From Epiperipatus broadwayi (taxonomy: Eukaryota; Onychophora; Udeonychophora; Euonychophora; Peripatidae): a stretch of 64,000 nucleotides of DNA. Location of the stretch: positions 2,358,001 to 2,422,000 of the forward strand of contig JAQFVV010006199.1 of NCBI GenBank assembly GCA_028023455.1. Direction: 5' to 3'. Both the position numbers and the translations under genes were made by a program. The notes beneath the pieces were generated by a model. That model was not told where the DNA came from, did not search any database, and saw nothing but the letters and a program-made list of their open reading frames with translations. Numbering within the stretch: position 1 is the first letter of the stretch; each line of letters starts with the position of its first letter. Of this stretch, positions 10,891-22,760 are shown piece by piece.

Positions 10891-13058
10891 TTCTGTCTTA
10901 AAAAAAAATTTACCAGTCACTCAATTTTCATCAACTTTTTGGAAGAGATTTCTATCAAAGGGAGTGGGGGGGTGAGATGGTGGCAATCTTGAAATAAGTT
11001 AGCAAGTGAAAAATAATGAATTACAATCTCTAAATAAAGACATTAATGCAAATTGAATTAATTATTCAATAAAAATTGAAATTAATAATTTTGATTACAA
11101 TTTATCCAACCCACCTCAAACACTTTTTAGTAAAACTCTTTATTTGTACATATACATACAGTATATAACATCAAACCTCCACTCTTTTTACACTTTTAGC
11201 AAAATATATTAATTTGATAAGTTTCGACTGTTCCCAGCAGTCTTCGTCAGATCTACAAATTAAAATATTACAGAAATACAATCATATTTTATAAATATAC
11301 TGCTCAATTGTTACTATACATCTTACAAAATTGTTAATGTAAAAAGACTAAAGAACCAACAATGCCACATTAAGGTCAATGCACCTATTTAATTAACATC
11401 ATACTTCTCAAATTTTAGTTTTCCTATTCTTCATCTAGTCTACATCCAAATCAAAGACTTCATTTTATAATTACATGTCCGCTGTCAGATGTATGAATGT
11501 GTTATAAGTTCCTATTTCTATTAATAATTTGACTATTTGTGGTTGAATAAAAGTTAAACATTGCTCCTTTGATCTGGGATCTGTGCAAGACAAGAAATTA
11601 TTAAAAATCTAAGAAATCGTATATTCATTTTAGAAAACTTAAATTTTAGTTACATTTATTTTAGCAAGAGATGGATTATTAAAAAAAAAAAAAATAATTA
11701 ACAAATGCTATTTTTAAATTTTGATTTTAACAGATACTACTTTTTGCTGATAACCAAGATAAAATCAATTGATTTTTTTTAAGATTCAGTTTAACTAAAG
11801 CAAGCATTTTTTTTTTTTAAAAAACAAAAACAAATACATTCATTACTTTTTTTTTTTTTAAAATAGATATTTATTATTATACAGGTAAAAAACAAACAAT
11901 ATATATATATAGTAGAATCATGTGATATGCTATATATTTTGTTCCAAGCACCCTTCACATACATTGCAAATGATAGCTCAAATTTCGTTGAGAAACATTA
12001 CAATAGAATAAGTTTACTGAGCAACATACATGTATAATGCATGTTTTTTTTCTTATATTAACATGCATATATATATATATAGCGTGTACATATAAAGGAA
12101 ACACATTTACATGTATTTTATTGAGGTATTCACAAATTCATTCATTAAAAAATGATTTTTTTTTGCTGCACTGTATTTTTTTAATAAATAATGAAATTTC
12201 TAACTTTTACGACTATGAAATACACTCTAGGCGATACTCCCCCCAACAACTTTTTCATTCCATTTAGAAAACATTTTATTACACGGAATAGTGCATTAAA
12301 ACTCAAAAAAAATAATGAAAGAACAAAATGTGCTTTCAACATAAAGTGAATAAATTTTAAAAAACATGAATGCATATGGCACTTCCAATACAACTGGCAT
12401 ATTGTAAAATTTATTTACAATTTTTTTTTTAATAAGATGAAGTACAATGCTCAGAGATAAGAAAAAATGGCTGCTTGCATATTTTAAAATGTATTAAGTT
12501 TAGAATTTAATGTATTTTTTTTTTTGTTTTTATTTTTTATTGGATAGCATATAACTGAAGTCATGTGTATGGCTTCATTATATATTTTCTTTAATAAATC
12601 TATTAAAAAATTAGATGGTCTAATTTCAAACATATTATTAAAAAATGTTTTATTTCCAAGAGAAGGCTGCTTGACAAAATCATCAGCTTAAGTAGCCCAG
12701 TGCCAGACAAAAAAAAAAATTAAAAAAGCAAAATAGGGAATAAAAAATTAATGATTAAGACATGTAAGATAAATTTTTTATATAGATTAATATATCTATT
12801 ATTAAATCCTTATTTATTTGCATAATGAAAATTAAGATGAAAGAAATATACAGTATTAGATTATGAATTGATGTCAGATTTACAATAAAATATTCAATTT
12901 TTTATTCCACATGAATAAGCCCAATGTAAGAAAAGGACTTCTTGAGAAACTTTGTACTAAACAAAATTGAAAATGGTGATGGCTTGAGCAGTTTTCTTGT
13001 TTTGCCCTCTTCAATTAAATTACAATATTTATCTTATCTTACTACATTTCAAATGTAT
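10891..13058. other. AT-rich stretch, microsatellites, no gene
   Basis: Contains long A/T runs, an (AT) run near 12068-12082, and the short structured motif listed separately at 11215-11262. Two overlapping 60-80 codon frames near 12037-12393 have the composition of chance AT-rich frames. Confidence 0.55.
11215..11262 (-). repeat. Short hairpin motif, hammerhead-core-like on the minus strand
   Basis: On the minus strand CTGACGA is followed by a GACTG/CAGTC stem and then GAAAC. The hammerhead ribozyme core is CUGANGA, stem II, GAAA (known), so the parts are in the right order, but one extra A sits between CTGACGA and the stem. Flanking helices I and III were not established. Motifs of this kind occur in Penelope-like and other retroelement termini. 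This may equally be an unrelated dispersed repeat. Confidence 0.25.
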
Positions 13059-15930
13059 CACCAATCATCGTTTTGAGACATTATCGATTTACTGCAGAAT
13101 CAAGGTTTCTCAAGAGTTTAATACCGTTTATCTGGACCATAGCTTCACATCACACCAACTTACTTATTTTAATCATTTCACAAATGGTGTCTTTCTATGT
13201 TTTAGGTCTTTGACAATCTCTTGGGACCCAGTTTAAGAGACTTCAACTGTACATGTACTATCACTTTCTTTAGAAATATGTTCAACTAGTCCCATTTCAA
13301 TTTAATTCTTTCAGTGATGTCAATAATTGTTCCCCGATTCAAGTATTACACTTTCAATCCCTTCTTATTTCTCCCAACTTACAATTTTCTACATTTCACT
13401 GATTGATCTGAAGACTGTATTAATCATCTGTTAAAGTCTCAAATCCATAAATAAAAAAATAGCAAAACACATTTTTTTAAAAAAAAAAAAATCTTTCTTT
13501 TCAAACAAATAGGTACATTTCTTTTTAATATTATTTCTAGTAAAACAACTCCATCTAAGTTTAATTCTATGATTAATTTCATCTATTATATTTCCATACA
13601 TCCACTTCCTTATTCTGAGAAAATCCATTAAATATTATTTGTTTTTTTTTAAGATGTATCGTTAAACCTATTTTCTTATTATTTTCTGCTAACTCTTGTA
13701 ACATTTCCTGAAGTTATGAAACATTATTTACAAAAACAAATCAAATTATTAGCAAAATCTATACAACCCAAATAATTTCCATGTATTTTTATTTCTTAGC
13801 TTTTCATTTTAATCTACTCAAAATATTTCTTGCAAAATTGTTGATAAGTTTTAGATATGAAATTGCTCTGATAAACACCCTTATTAATGTCAATCATAAT
13901 GTATCCATGTAATCTAATCATTGCTATTATAATATTTTTATAAATATTCTTTAGAATATGACAATATCCTGGGTCTATATTTTGACAGACCAAAGCTTTA
14001 ATCATTGTAAAAATATTTACAATATCAAATGCCTTTTCATATCTAGAAATCTAAAGCATAATAGTAACTTGTTTATTGGTGCTTTCAATAGTTTTTATCA
14101 TCCAAAACCAACTTGTTCTATTGGTTGGTTTGAGTACAAAGATTGTTATAAATAAGTTGTAATCATATCAGTAAAGATATTGTATAGGACAGAAGACAGA
14201 TATGTCTGCAATTTTTAATTTCTTTACCAGCATCCTTGAAGTTCAATATTACTACGGCATTCTTCAAATCATCTAGTTCTCCTTACCATTTAAATATTTG
14301 AAAATTTTTGGCAATAATTTTTTCCATTTATCATTTTTTAAAAAAAAATCAATAATTCCATTATTTCCTAGAGCTTTTCTTTTCTTCACAGTTTTAATTG
14401 AATGGTTGGCAATTTAAAAAATATAGCTGTAATTATTTTCCTTTCTTTATTATAATTCTTAATAAAACTTCTACACTTTTCATGATACTATCCTTCTTTT
14501 TGATAATAGTTTTAATTTTTTTTTCTTAACACTGAAATAACTTTTTGTTTCATAATATCAAGATGTTGTTTTATACTTTTGAAACTTTTACTCTCCCCTA
14601 CACCTTTTCTTCTCAGTTCATGTTTATATTTTCTTATATCATTATTAATCCTTTTTTTATAAAAAATTTTCAGAACTCCGGATATTTTTAATGGATATTT
14701 TCACTTTAGTTGAAAATTTACTAGTGAACTGTTTTTATTGTATTAGTTATATTTATTGCAGTTCTTAGTATAGTATCAGTTATCTTATTAATTCACCAAA
14801 CATAACACGATCACCATTCTTTATGTTCACACAAGCTGTTTTCACAGAGGCAAAACTCTCCATACAGTAGTGTCATTCATTGCAGGCCAGAGTAATCAAT
14901 TGATGCAGGAAGGTTTGTGGATAAAATCCTTATCTAGTGCCTATTCATCTCAGACCCAAGACAGGTACAGTGGTCTCAAATCCCAGGCTTCTCACTGATG
15001 AAAACAGCAAGCTAGAAACTAATTAGGGGATATTGGATGAGTAGGCACTAGATAATGATTTTATGCACAAACCTTCATGCACCATTGATTATTCTGGCTT
15101 GCACTGAGTAGCACTACTGTATGGAGTTTTATCATATTAATCTCAATTACATTTAAACAACATTTAAAGTCTTGTCGATATCTTCAAATTACTAGAAGTT
15201 CTAATTTAAATTCATTAGAGTGTTTCTGAAGATTAGGAATATCAACAGTTAATACTGTCCTTTTTTTTTTTAAAGTTTTTGTACGTCCTTGAATGAACAA
15301 ATGTCGTAAATCTCAATCAATAACCGCTACCTCTACTGAATCAATTAAAAAACATTACAATCTTGAAATATATATATTTTTCAATAGTGAAAATACAATC
15401 CAATTCTGCTCTGCCTTTATTCTTTATTTAGTTTCCATGTCCATTTAACAATTTTCTGGAAAAAAAAAAAAGGCTTATGTACAATTTTTTCTTCTGCAAA
15501 TTACACAAGTGTATATACTGTATATTCATAAATTTGTCACTATAGCCAAATAAAATTACAATACTTAGATCTTTAAATCATTTTTCAATTCCAACATTTA
15601 ATCTCCATAACAATTTGAAAATATTTGGTTTGAGCAAAAGCATTTTATATATCTCTATAAAAATACTCGACTTAATCACAATGAGAATTTGAGGGGTCAT
15701 AAATCTGAATTATCTGCATTTGGCATTTTCAATTAATTTGAATAAGTAATCTTTTGCCATTCTAAATGGTATACCATTAATTTCCAAAACCTTCCATTTT
15801 GTTTATAGTAAATCACACTCCACTTATCTAATGTATATGGACACTTTTTAAATCAATTTTCTCTTCATCTTTTCTTCTAACTTCACAATGTCCCATTTTA
15901 ATGAGACAATTCATACTATTCATGTAATCA
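13059..15930 (-). mobile_element. RTE-like LINE, long decayed copy C (endonuclease to 3' tail), with MITE inside
   Basis: Antisense reading from right to left gives pieces of the whole ORF in order. Endonuclease comes first: CEVRRKDEEK near 15880, IIQIYDPSNSH near 15690, and a weak AEL-D-IL-like box near 15400. The RT region follows at about 14600-13850 (broken FVDYEKAFD-like box near 14030), then the post-RT region with INHRIKLRWS at about 13560-13590 and the RTE tail ending at about 13059. Every domain is split by frameshifts and stops. It aligns by eye with copy D at 25086-28120. A MITE interrupts it at 14850-15131. The 5' limit is uncertain. Confidence 0.75.
14850..15131. mobile_element. 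MITE family M, complete copy with about 100 bp inverted arms
   Basis: The left arm (14850-14950) starts GCAAAACTCTCCATACAGTA and runs to CTAGTGCCTATTCAT. The right arm (15037-15131) reads the reverse complement and ends ACTGTATGGAGTTTT. The centre holds a CTCACTGATGAAAACAGCAAGCTAG segment shared with the other copies. Three partial relatives lie at 21619, 28670 and 31633. It sits inside RTE copy C, so it inserted later than that LINE. It is non-coding; the superfamily was not determined because no clear target duplication is visible. Confidence 0.8.
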
Positions 15931-16699
15931 TTCACATGAAAATATTTGGTAATTGTAGTTAGTTAAATAAAAGATCATTATTCATTATTATCGAATGACA
16001 TTATGAAGTCCACAATCAGAGAATTCTTAAACCTGTTTGCAGCCTCTGCCGCCTTGGCTAACTTCTAGAAAAACTGGTCATTATTTAGTTTTGTCTGTCA
16101 TGATTATAAGTATCTATAAAAGATCAATCATACACACATTTATCCTTAAGAAAATTCAGTTAGTGTTTCAATTAAACATTCCTTGTCTTAAAATCAGAAA
16201 TGAAAAGCCAATGTCACCACATTAGCTGATGCATATTGATAAATAGTCACATAATAATAACAGCTGCATTCAAAAACAAATGGAGAGGACATTAGAATTT
16301 GCTCTGTTCTTTAAGGGTATAAAGAAGAATCAAAGCATATCCTTTCAGTTATCAGCAAATTTTCTGCTGCCTCTTAATATGTTTACAAGTCTCTACAATA
16401 TATTACTAAATTGTAACAGAAATAGATGAGTTTTTGATTGTAAATCTACTTTGAATAGATTCATTATCACTTTAAAGTTCATTGTAAATATTAAAATTTT
16501 CAAAATTGATATTAACTGCATTACAATTTCCTCTTGTTATTAAACAGCTATTTCTGTCCAATTTATTTCTAGATAATCATTATTACTTTAATTAATAGAT
16601 ACAAAATCAGTGTGATTATGAAAAGATCATGTAATACCCTAAAAACTATTAAATCCAGATCTGAAGATCAATTAATTTCCAAGTATTACTGTGAGGTTT
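15931..16699. other. Stretch without recognisable gene
   Basis: May include a little more of the RTE 5' end near 16000-16080, where composition is less AT-rich (GCAGCCTCTGCCGCC). No feature is otherwise supported. Confidence 0.5.
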
Positions 16700-16950
16700 A
16701 ACACAACAATTCCACTTAATTAATCAAAAAAATTTTTTTAGGCATTATCATGAGCTGTTAACTGGTTCAGAAAAATTATTGTGAGCTCATGTCTTTCATC
16801 ACTATGTTAAATTGCATAGTATAATTGTTTGTGTAGGTGCTTGGGAGTTCAAGTAACATTAGAAACGCCAAAGTGACAAACTGAACACAACAGTTCCATT
16901 CAATTAATCAAATTAAGATTTTTTTTTTTCAGAACAGCCATAAATCAATT
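16700..16950 (+). repeat. Dispersed repeat R: one unit plus the start of a second, direct
   Basis: AACACAAC, then TTAATTAATCA, then a T-rich run starts at 16700 and again at 16884, a spacing of about 184 bp. The first unit continues with ATCATGAGCTGTTAACTG and ends near ACATTAGAAAC (about 16860). An inverted copy lies at 18205-18360. Non-coding, family unknown. Confidence 0.6.
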
Positions 16951-18204
16951 TCCAAACAAACTAATGTAAGTGATAACTTGAGTTCTATATACAGAATTCA
17001 ATTTGCAGGTGCATTTTTTTTATAGACAATTCATTAAAACAAATGAAAAATATTCTTGTTACTTAATGTTCTTACCAGACGGTTTAAAATATTTAATGAT
17101 AGTAATTGCATAGTCTATCATACTGCAGCCTAGAAATTACTTCTGCTTATAAAAATTTTGTTTCATACTTGAAAAACGATAAAATTTAAAAAATTCTAAA
17201 ACAATAATGCAAGTGTTAATATGATTTTACTTTATTTTTACTACAAATTATAATAGATAATAAAATACCAAATTAGTTATCGAAAGTTATAAATTCTAGT
17301 TTCTTTTAAAAATAGAATGATATACTTATTTCTAATCTAGATCACTAATAGTGCAATCTTGCTATGAAACAAGTAGTTTAAATAAATTTTAATTAGATTT
17401 GTCTGTTCAATATACTTTTGTTACACAGGATGAAGATTCATATTAAAAATAACTAAGAATATTTTAGAAAAAAGTTGAATTTCATAAAAGTAAATTATCA
17501 TTTTTTAACTAAGATAATTGAATTTTCAATTTAGTTTCCAAAAATTGTAATAAATTCAAATTACAAAAGTAGAAAAAATATAGCATGAACTTATTTAAAT
17601 GGCGATCTGTTAACAAGCATTGTAAAATTAGATTCTAACCAGAAATATTTATTCCGAAATAAGTCTAATTACAGAGGAAAAAAATTCAAAAATAGCAATG
17701 TATCTTATTAGTATAAACTGCAATATAATTAAAGAAATACTACAAAAATGTAAATTATCCACTAACCACTCATAGAAATACATTTCTTTCATCATTTGCA
17801 AATCATAAAAATAAAATATTTGAAGATGCATGTTTTTTGAGTGTGCAAAATATTCAAATTGTTATTTTAATTCAACATAAAAAAAGAGAGGAAATCTCTT
17901 TTATTAGCAAAATAAATTTATTTATTATACCTATCACAATTGAAAAAGAGCAATTTTATTTTTAATACGAACAAACAATTATAAAAATGAAGTTTGAATC
18001 ACTACCATAAAAATTCACTTTGATTAAAAATGAAAAGATCATAAACTGGAAAAAAAAATTATATTTACTGTTTGCATTTGCCTGCAAGAAATAGTTATTT
18101 CATGAATTTCATTTCCTCCTAATGTAATGCATTAATCTCTTCTTAATAATAACTCTCTTTACATTATAATCCAGTTTCTATTTTAAAAAATCACACATAT
18201 AGTG
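16951..18204. other. AT-rich interval between inverted copies of repeat R
   Basis: No coding frame or domain is recognisable. It may be the body of a transposon bounded by the inverted R copies, or ordinary sequence between two independent insertions. Confidence 0.5.
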
Positions 18205-18360
18205 TTTCTAATGTAGTTTTAATCTAAACAATTATACAATCATTTGCAGTATGTAGTTTAGCAAAATGATGAGTATTGGGCTCAGAATTATTTTCCTGAA
18301 TCAGTTAACAGCTCATGAAAATGATAAAAATCCGTGATTAATTAAATAAATCGTTGTGTT
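18205..18360 (-). repeat. Dispersed repeat R, inverted copy
   Basis: The reverse complement shares AACACAAC, TTAATTAATCA, CATGAGCTGTTAACTG, TTCAG and ACATTAGAAAC in the same order as 16700-16870, with about 20-25% mismatches by eye. Together they form widely spaced inverted repeats about 1.66 kb apart end to end. Confidence 0.6.
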
Positions 18361-19234
18361 TTAATTGTAGCAATCATAATAGAACTTACGTAAATGTAAA
18401 TAAGCACTGTTTTTGCAGAATCATGACAGCTATGTATATTAAAAGTTGCATTATCCTAAAAAAGTAATCTTTTAATATTTGAATATTTTTTTAAGGCCAT
18501 ACATAACGGATCAATTACTGTAATCCCATATATAATTTATACAGTTTATGGAGCAACACCTTATCATAATTTTTTTAATAATTCAACATTTTCATAAATT
18601 GTTAGATGCATATGTTTGATAAAAACCACTGGGTAGTACTTTTGTCTTTATTACAATACATTGCTCATTAAAGAAAAAATACAAAGCCAACTAAAATTAC
18701 ATGACATTTTTATTGCTGTGTTCCAAAGTGCTATTCAAATAAGTTTGTTCATATCTTTATTCCATTATGATAAAGTGCCTTGATGTTCAGCTTCCAAATG
18801 TAAAGATCTAAGATTAATATTCTATCTTTATATACATATTAATTGTATAAGTAGAAATAAATATTTCCATGGACAAAAGATGTTTTAAAAATCATCTTTT
18901 TGGGAGCAACAGACTTAAATGAAAAATATAATAATAATTGGCTTGTCTCTATGTTATTACAAACAGTTGCTTGTAGTTAGAAATGTTTAAAATTTTCTAA
19001 ACATTCAACATTTAATGATAGATGTTGCCAATAATCCAATATATTATGACATCCAAAATACCACCATCACAAACTTTCAGAAAAACAAAAAGTAGTAACT
19101 GACATTTCAAGAAGATAATACTTGCTCTCAACTGCATAAAATAATAATCACATAGTTGTTGAAGAGATAATAATTGTATTATGTGATTGTTTAGCAGTTT
19201 GGCTTAAATTTGGATATATTTTTTTTACCTCTAT
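18361..19234. other. AT-rich stretch without recognisable gene
   Basis: Nothing beyond short homopolymers and a weak local hairpin. Confidence 0.55.
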
Positions 19235-19756
19235 GATTAGATTAATCTGGACACTAATGTTCCTTTGTTTTAAAGAACTTAAACGTTTAGAATCTCCTAT
19301 TAAAGCTTATAATGATTATCATTAAACATTTCAAAACTGTGTCTGTGTTTTTACCCAACTTAAGATTATCGTCTAAAGCTTAATGTAGACTCCTGCTGAA
19401 AAGAGATAATTTAAATGACAATTTTTCTTTTTGCATTTCTTCAATAATTGTGTATAACTAATCATAATCAATTGATAAAAAGGTCATGCTGACAAAAAAA
19501 AGTAACAATTAAGGTTAGAAGGGTTAATAATATTATCATCTATCACATGTGCACATTTTTTGAGCATGGGAAATTTAAAGGATTATTTCTTTCCTTAATA
19601 TAAGCTAAGGAAATCATTACTGAAAATAAACAGAAGAGCTCCATAAACAATAATAAAAAACAACAATTTTATTTAAAGAATTATTAAATTTAAACGATCT
19701 CTGCCTCGAAACTTTTAAGTTCTTTAAAACGAACATTGACATTCGGACTAATCTTT
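19235..19756. repeat. Inverted repeat pair, about 60 bp arms (possible old MITE)
   Basis: The left arm (19235-19297) contains TTTTAAAGAACTTAAACGTTT. The right arm (19695-19756) contains its diverged reverse complement around AAACTTTTAAGTTCTTTAAAA, flanked by matching GGAC and AATGTT blocks. The 400 bp between the arms shows nothing recognisable. The arms are diverged, so the element status is uncertain. Confidence 0.45.
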
Positions 19757-20923
19757 GAGTACCGTTTACAATTATTCGTTTTAAAATATTAATTTAGTTT
19801 AATTATTTGAATTGTCAACCATATTTGGAAAATTCAAATTTAATTAACAATTTCAACGGAGCTCTGAAGAACTAACCGGCCGAAATAGAGTAAAACAACA
19901 AACATAAAAATATTGAAATGAATTAGATGTGAAAGTATATTTAAGATACACTATAGTACCTAAAGAACCGAAAAATTAAACCCTGCTTGTGATTTCGATA
20001 ACAAAAAGTTATCTGTTTGCCGTAAGGTTTCAACAGATTGCGTAAAGCAGAGCTTTTAGTATAATCTAACAGTGATAAAAGAAATCAATGTATGTAACTG
20101 CATATGTAATGTGACAAAAATCAAATGCAATATAAATGTATAGAAATTCGGAATAAAAATGAAACTACAGTATATTAGAAATAACAATACCAAAAGGTAT
20201 ATATATAACAAATGACGTAAAAGACAATAGAAATAAAAATTGAAACAGAAAAGTTAATGTTTATGGATAGAACTACACTGTATCAGCACTTCTGAAATAT
20301 TTAGACAAAAATTGTTACCAAAGAAAGTAGACCACAAGGATAAAATTAATAAAGGATTTAAAAAACTTTTGAATGAAACTGGACTACATTTTAACAAATA
20401 AAAATAATGCAAAATGAAACTGAATTTAAAAAAAAAATCGACTTAATTACTTTCAGATGTATGCTACTACTATATATTTGATAAATTTCTTTTGCAATAC
20501 AGTATATTTTTCAAGTGAAATGGCTATTTATCTAAAGAAAACATTAAAACGGCAGATATTTAAATAGAAAATCATGGGATATATCATTCACTCGCTCATT
20601 ACAAATACTAAAAAATTAACTAAGTTCACCCACAAAAAAAAAATAAAATTAGAAGATGGAAGAACTTTATAAAGTACTATTTATCGAAATTAATCGGAAT
20701 AAAAACGTTAGTTTCGATCTTATACGATTTTTTTTCGTAAAATAACAAGCCCTTCTTCCGCATTATAATCCGGTTGCATGAAATATTTTTAGGAACAACT
20801 CATAAACGATTGTATTATCTTAAATAATGAAAATAATAACGAAAACCTAATTATTTTTTCCAATTCGAGTTGATGCTAAAGAAATAAATACTGTTTATCA
20901 TTGATAAATACATTTAGTGATTT
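19757..20923. other. Stretch without recognisable gene, slightly more CpG than average
   Basis: Scattered CpGs (for example near 19855-19885 and 20690-20770) distinguish it from its surroundings. If the candidate start at 20932 is real, first-exon and intron sequence would lie here on the minus strand, but no exon can be confirmed. Confidence 0.4.
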
Positions 20924-21213
20924 CTCCGCCATTTTGGTGTTAAGTAATCAAAGTGCACTTTAAATATACACACGTTTAATAGAAAAAAATGTTTTCTATA
21001 CTTACTTCTTTAAAAAATATATATATATTAGTAACGAATTTCTTCTCTGTTAATTGTAAATAAGGATAATTCCCGTTTTGAAAAGCTATTAACAAGCACA
21101 AACTTCGATAACAATAATTTTATTAAGCGCTTTATCCGAATCAATTTTGGTTGGGCGTTGACATAATGCACGGGGCTCCCAATTCAACCCATGGTTTACT
21201 TTTGCGCATGCTC
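20924..21213. promoter_or_regulatory. Candidate housekeeping-type promoter (YY1-like and NRF1-like sites)
   Basis: On the minus strand CAAAATGGCGGAG (20936-20924) matches the YY1 consensus AANATGGCGGC closely. It also contains an ATG in a good context, followed by 18 codons beginning MAEKSLNVFIND before a stop. GT dinucleotides that could act as weak donors follow. On the plus strand TGCGCATGCTC (21203-21213) is one base from the NRF1 consensus. Both motifs are typical of promoters of ubiquitously expressed animal genes, often bidirectional. The CpG density here is above the window average. No downstream exon was identified, so the promoter call is inference. Confidence 0.3.
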
Positions 21214-21618
21214 AAAATTCTGCATTTTAATTTGTGATGGTAGCGGTATATTCGAAGTTTGTACTAAAAATCATATTTGTGTAAAAATTGTTATTGCAAA
21301 TATATATATATACACTTTTTGGCATATATTAAAAATTTGTAAGTTATTTCAGTATAGAATTGATTTCCTTCGGAATTATCTACTATTGCTTTTATACAAT
21401 GTAATTATTAGGGATCTTTATGATCAGTAAAAGTTTCTCAATCCAATATTTAGTTTGATAAATTTGCTTTATATTATCACATTTTACTACTATTTAAGCT
21501 AAATTTTAATAGCTGTTAAGCGTTAAAACTGCCAATTTGGATTATCTAAGCAAATCATGTTAATGAGGCAAGGAATTCTTTCAAGGACCATATTATTCAC
21601 TGTATATATATAAACAGC
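21214..21618. other. Stretch without recognisable gene
   Basis: A 79-codon frame opens at 21191 but has no domain. A GTAAGT donor-like site lies near 21338. Neither is sufficient to call a gene. Confidence 0.45.
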
Positions 21619-21800
21619 GCAAAACTCCCCATACAGTATTGCCACCTGTGCTAAACAGAGTAATCAGTGGATGCCAGAAGGCTTGTGCATAAAATCCCTA
21701 TCTAATGCCTACTCATCCAATATCCCCAGACTAGTTTCTGGCTTATGGCCTTCGTCAGTGAGGAGCTTTGGATCTGAGAGCACTGCATCTAGATCTTAGG
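21619..21800 (+). mobile_element. MITE family M, partial copy (left arm plus centre)
   Basis: Starts GCAAAACTCCCCATACAGTA and continues through CTAATGCCTACTCATCCAAT, then a TGGCCTTCGTCAGTGAGGAG centre and GAGAGCACTGCATCTAGATC. The mirrored second arm is absent. Confidence 0.75.
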
Positions 21801-22199
21801 AGATGTGATATATGTTTTGGGGTTCACTAAAAAGATGTATCTCAGACAGTGATAGTATTATTTGTGATTTGATTAAAAAATAAGATCTAAGAATGATTGG
21901 TGCATTAAAACTGTAAAGGAGTAATTATCGTTTGTTGATCATTGTCACTTAATGTGTTAAACGTCACATGAAAATTATATCAAATTAGTAGATGGCACTA
22001 TTATAAATATGAATTTTCATCATTTTTTTAATAATGGTACAAGAATTGAAATGATTATTCATTTAGATTAGGATACCTCGATGAAATTAATGCACTATTT
22101 TGTAATCTTAAAAATGAAAGACTAGAATCGTGACTGAATACCTGAAGAAGTTTTAAAATATAGCTGCTACGAAAATATGTTAGTTTCAAAAATATTAGA
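21801..22199. other. Stretch without recognisable gene
   Basis: May hold further upstream, unreadable LINE sequence belonging to 22200-22760. Nothing definite. Confidence 0.45.
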
Positions 22200-22760
22200 A
22201 TTGTTTAAAAATATATGTGAATCCCTGACATTGTGTCTTTTGATTTTAAGACTGCTTCTACTGTTGCAATTTAAAAAAATAAAAGGAATAGCTAGGACAA
22301 GTAATTATTATGGAGTATCATTATTATCTACTTGGACAAAACTACTTTAAAGAATTGTTTTAAACAAGTTGGTTCATTTATATATGCATGGTTACCAAAC
22401 ACTGATTTTAGATAATCTGCACTGTGACTTTTATTGCCAGGAAAATGCAATAAGTTTTATGAGCAAAGATATAATTTATATTGTTTTTATCAATTTCTGT
22501 AAGGCATTTTGATTCAATCAAAAAAAGTTGTGATAATATTTGAAAATAGCTGCTATTTCTCAGATTATTCATAATATAAAACTTATATAATATAGAGTAA
22601 ACTTCATTTTTGGTAGATGGTATATAAAAGGCATTTAAAATAAACACTAAATAGAGGTCTATATACAGGTTTAATTTTGATTTCTATTTCCATGAACATT
22701 TGTAACAGTTTACAAGCAGTTTCATTAAATAAAACATCATATCTGATAAAGATTTGAGGG
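22200..22760 (+). pseudogene. Non-LTR reverse transcriptase fragment, sense strand
   Basis: With frameshifts, the plus strand reads PKSWKTA-like sequence. It continues with an NYYGVSLLST box near 22300-22325 (the NYRGISLLST box of LINE RTs), LLERIVLNKLVHLY-like sequence near 22345-22385, and VFINFCKAFDS near 22475-22510 (the FIDLTKAFD box holding the first catalytic Asp). No YADD/FADD box was found downstream. The motif style is that of LINE RTs with an NYRGISLLS box and differs from the antisense RTE copies nearby. It is heavily decayed. Confidence 0.55.

Noticed and set aside
12037-12393. Two overlapping frames of 70-76 codons
   Set aside because: Composition dominated by F, I, L, N, Y and K from AT-rich DNA; no domain.
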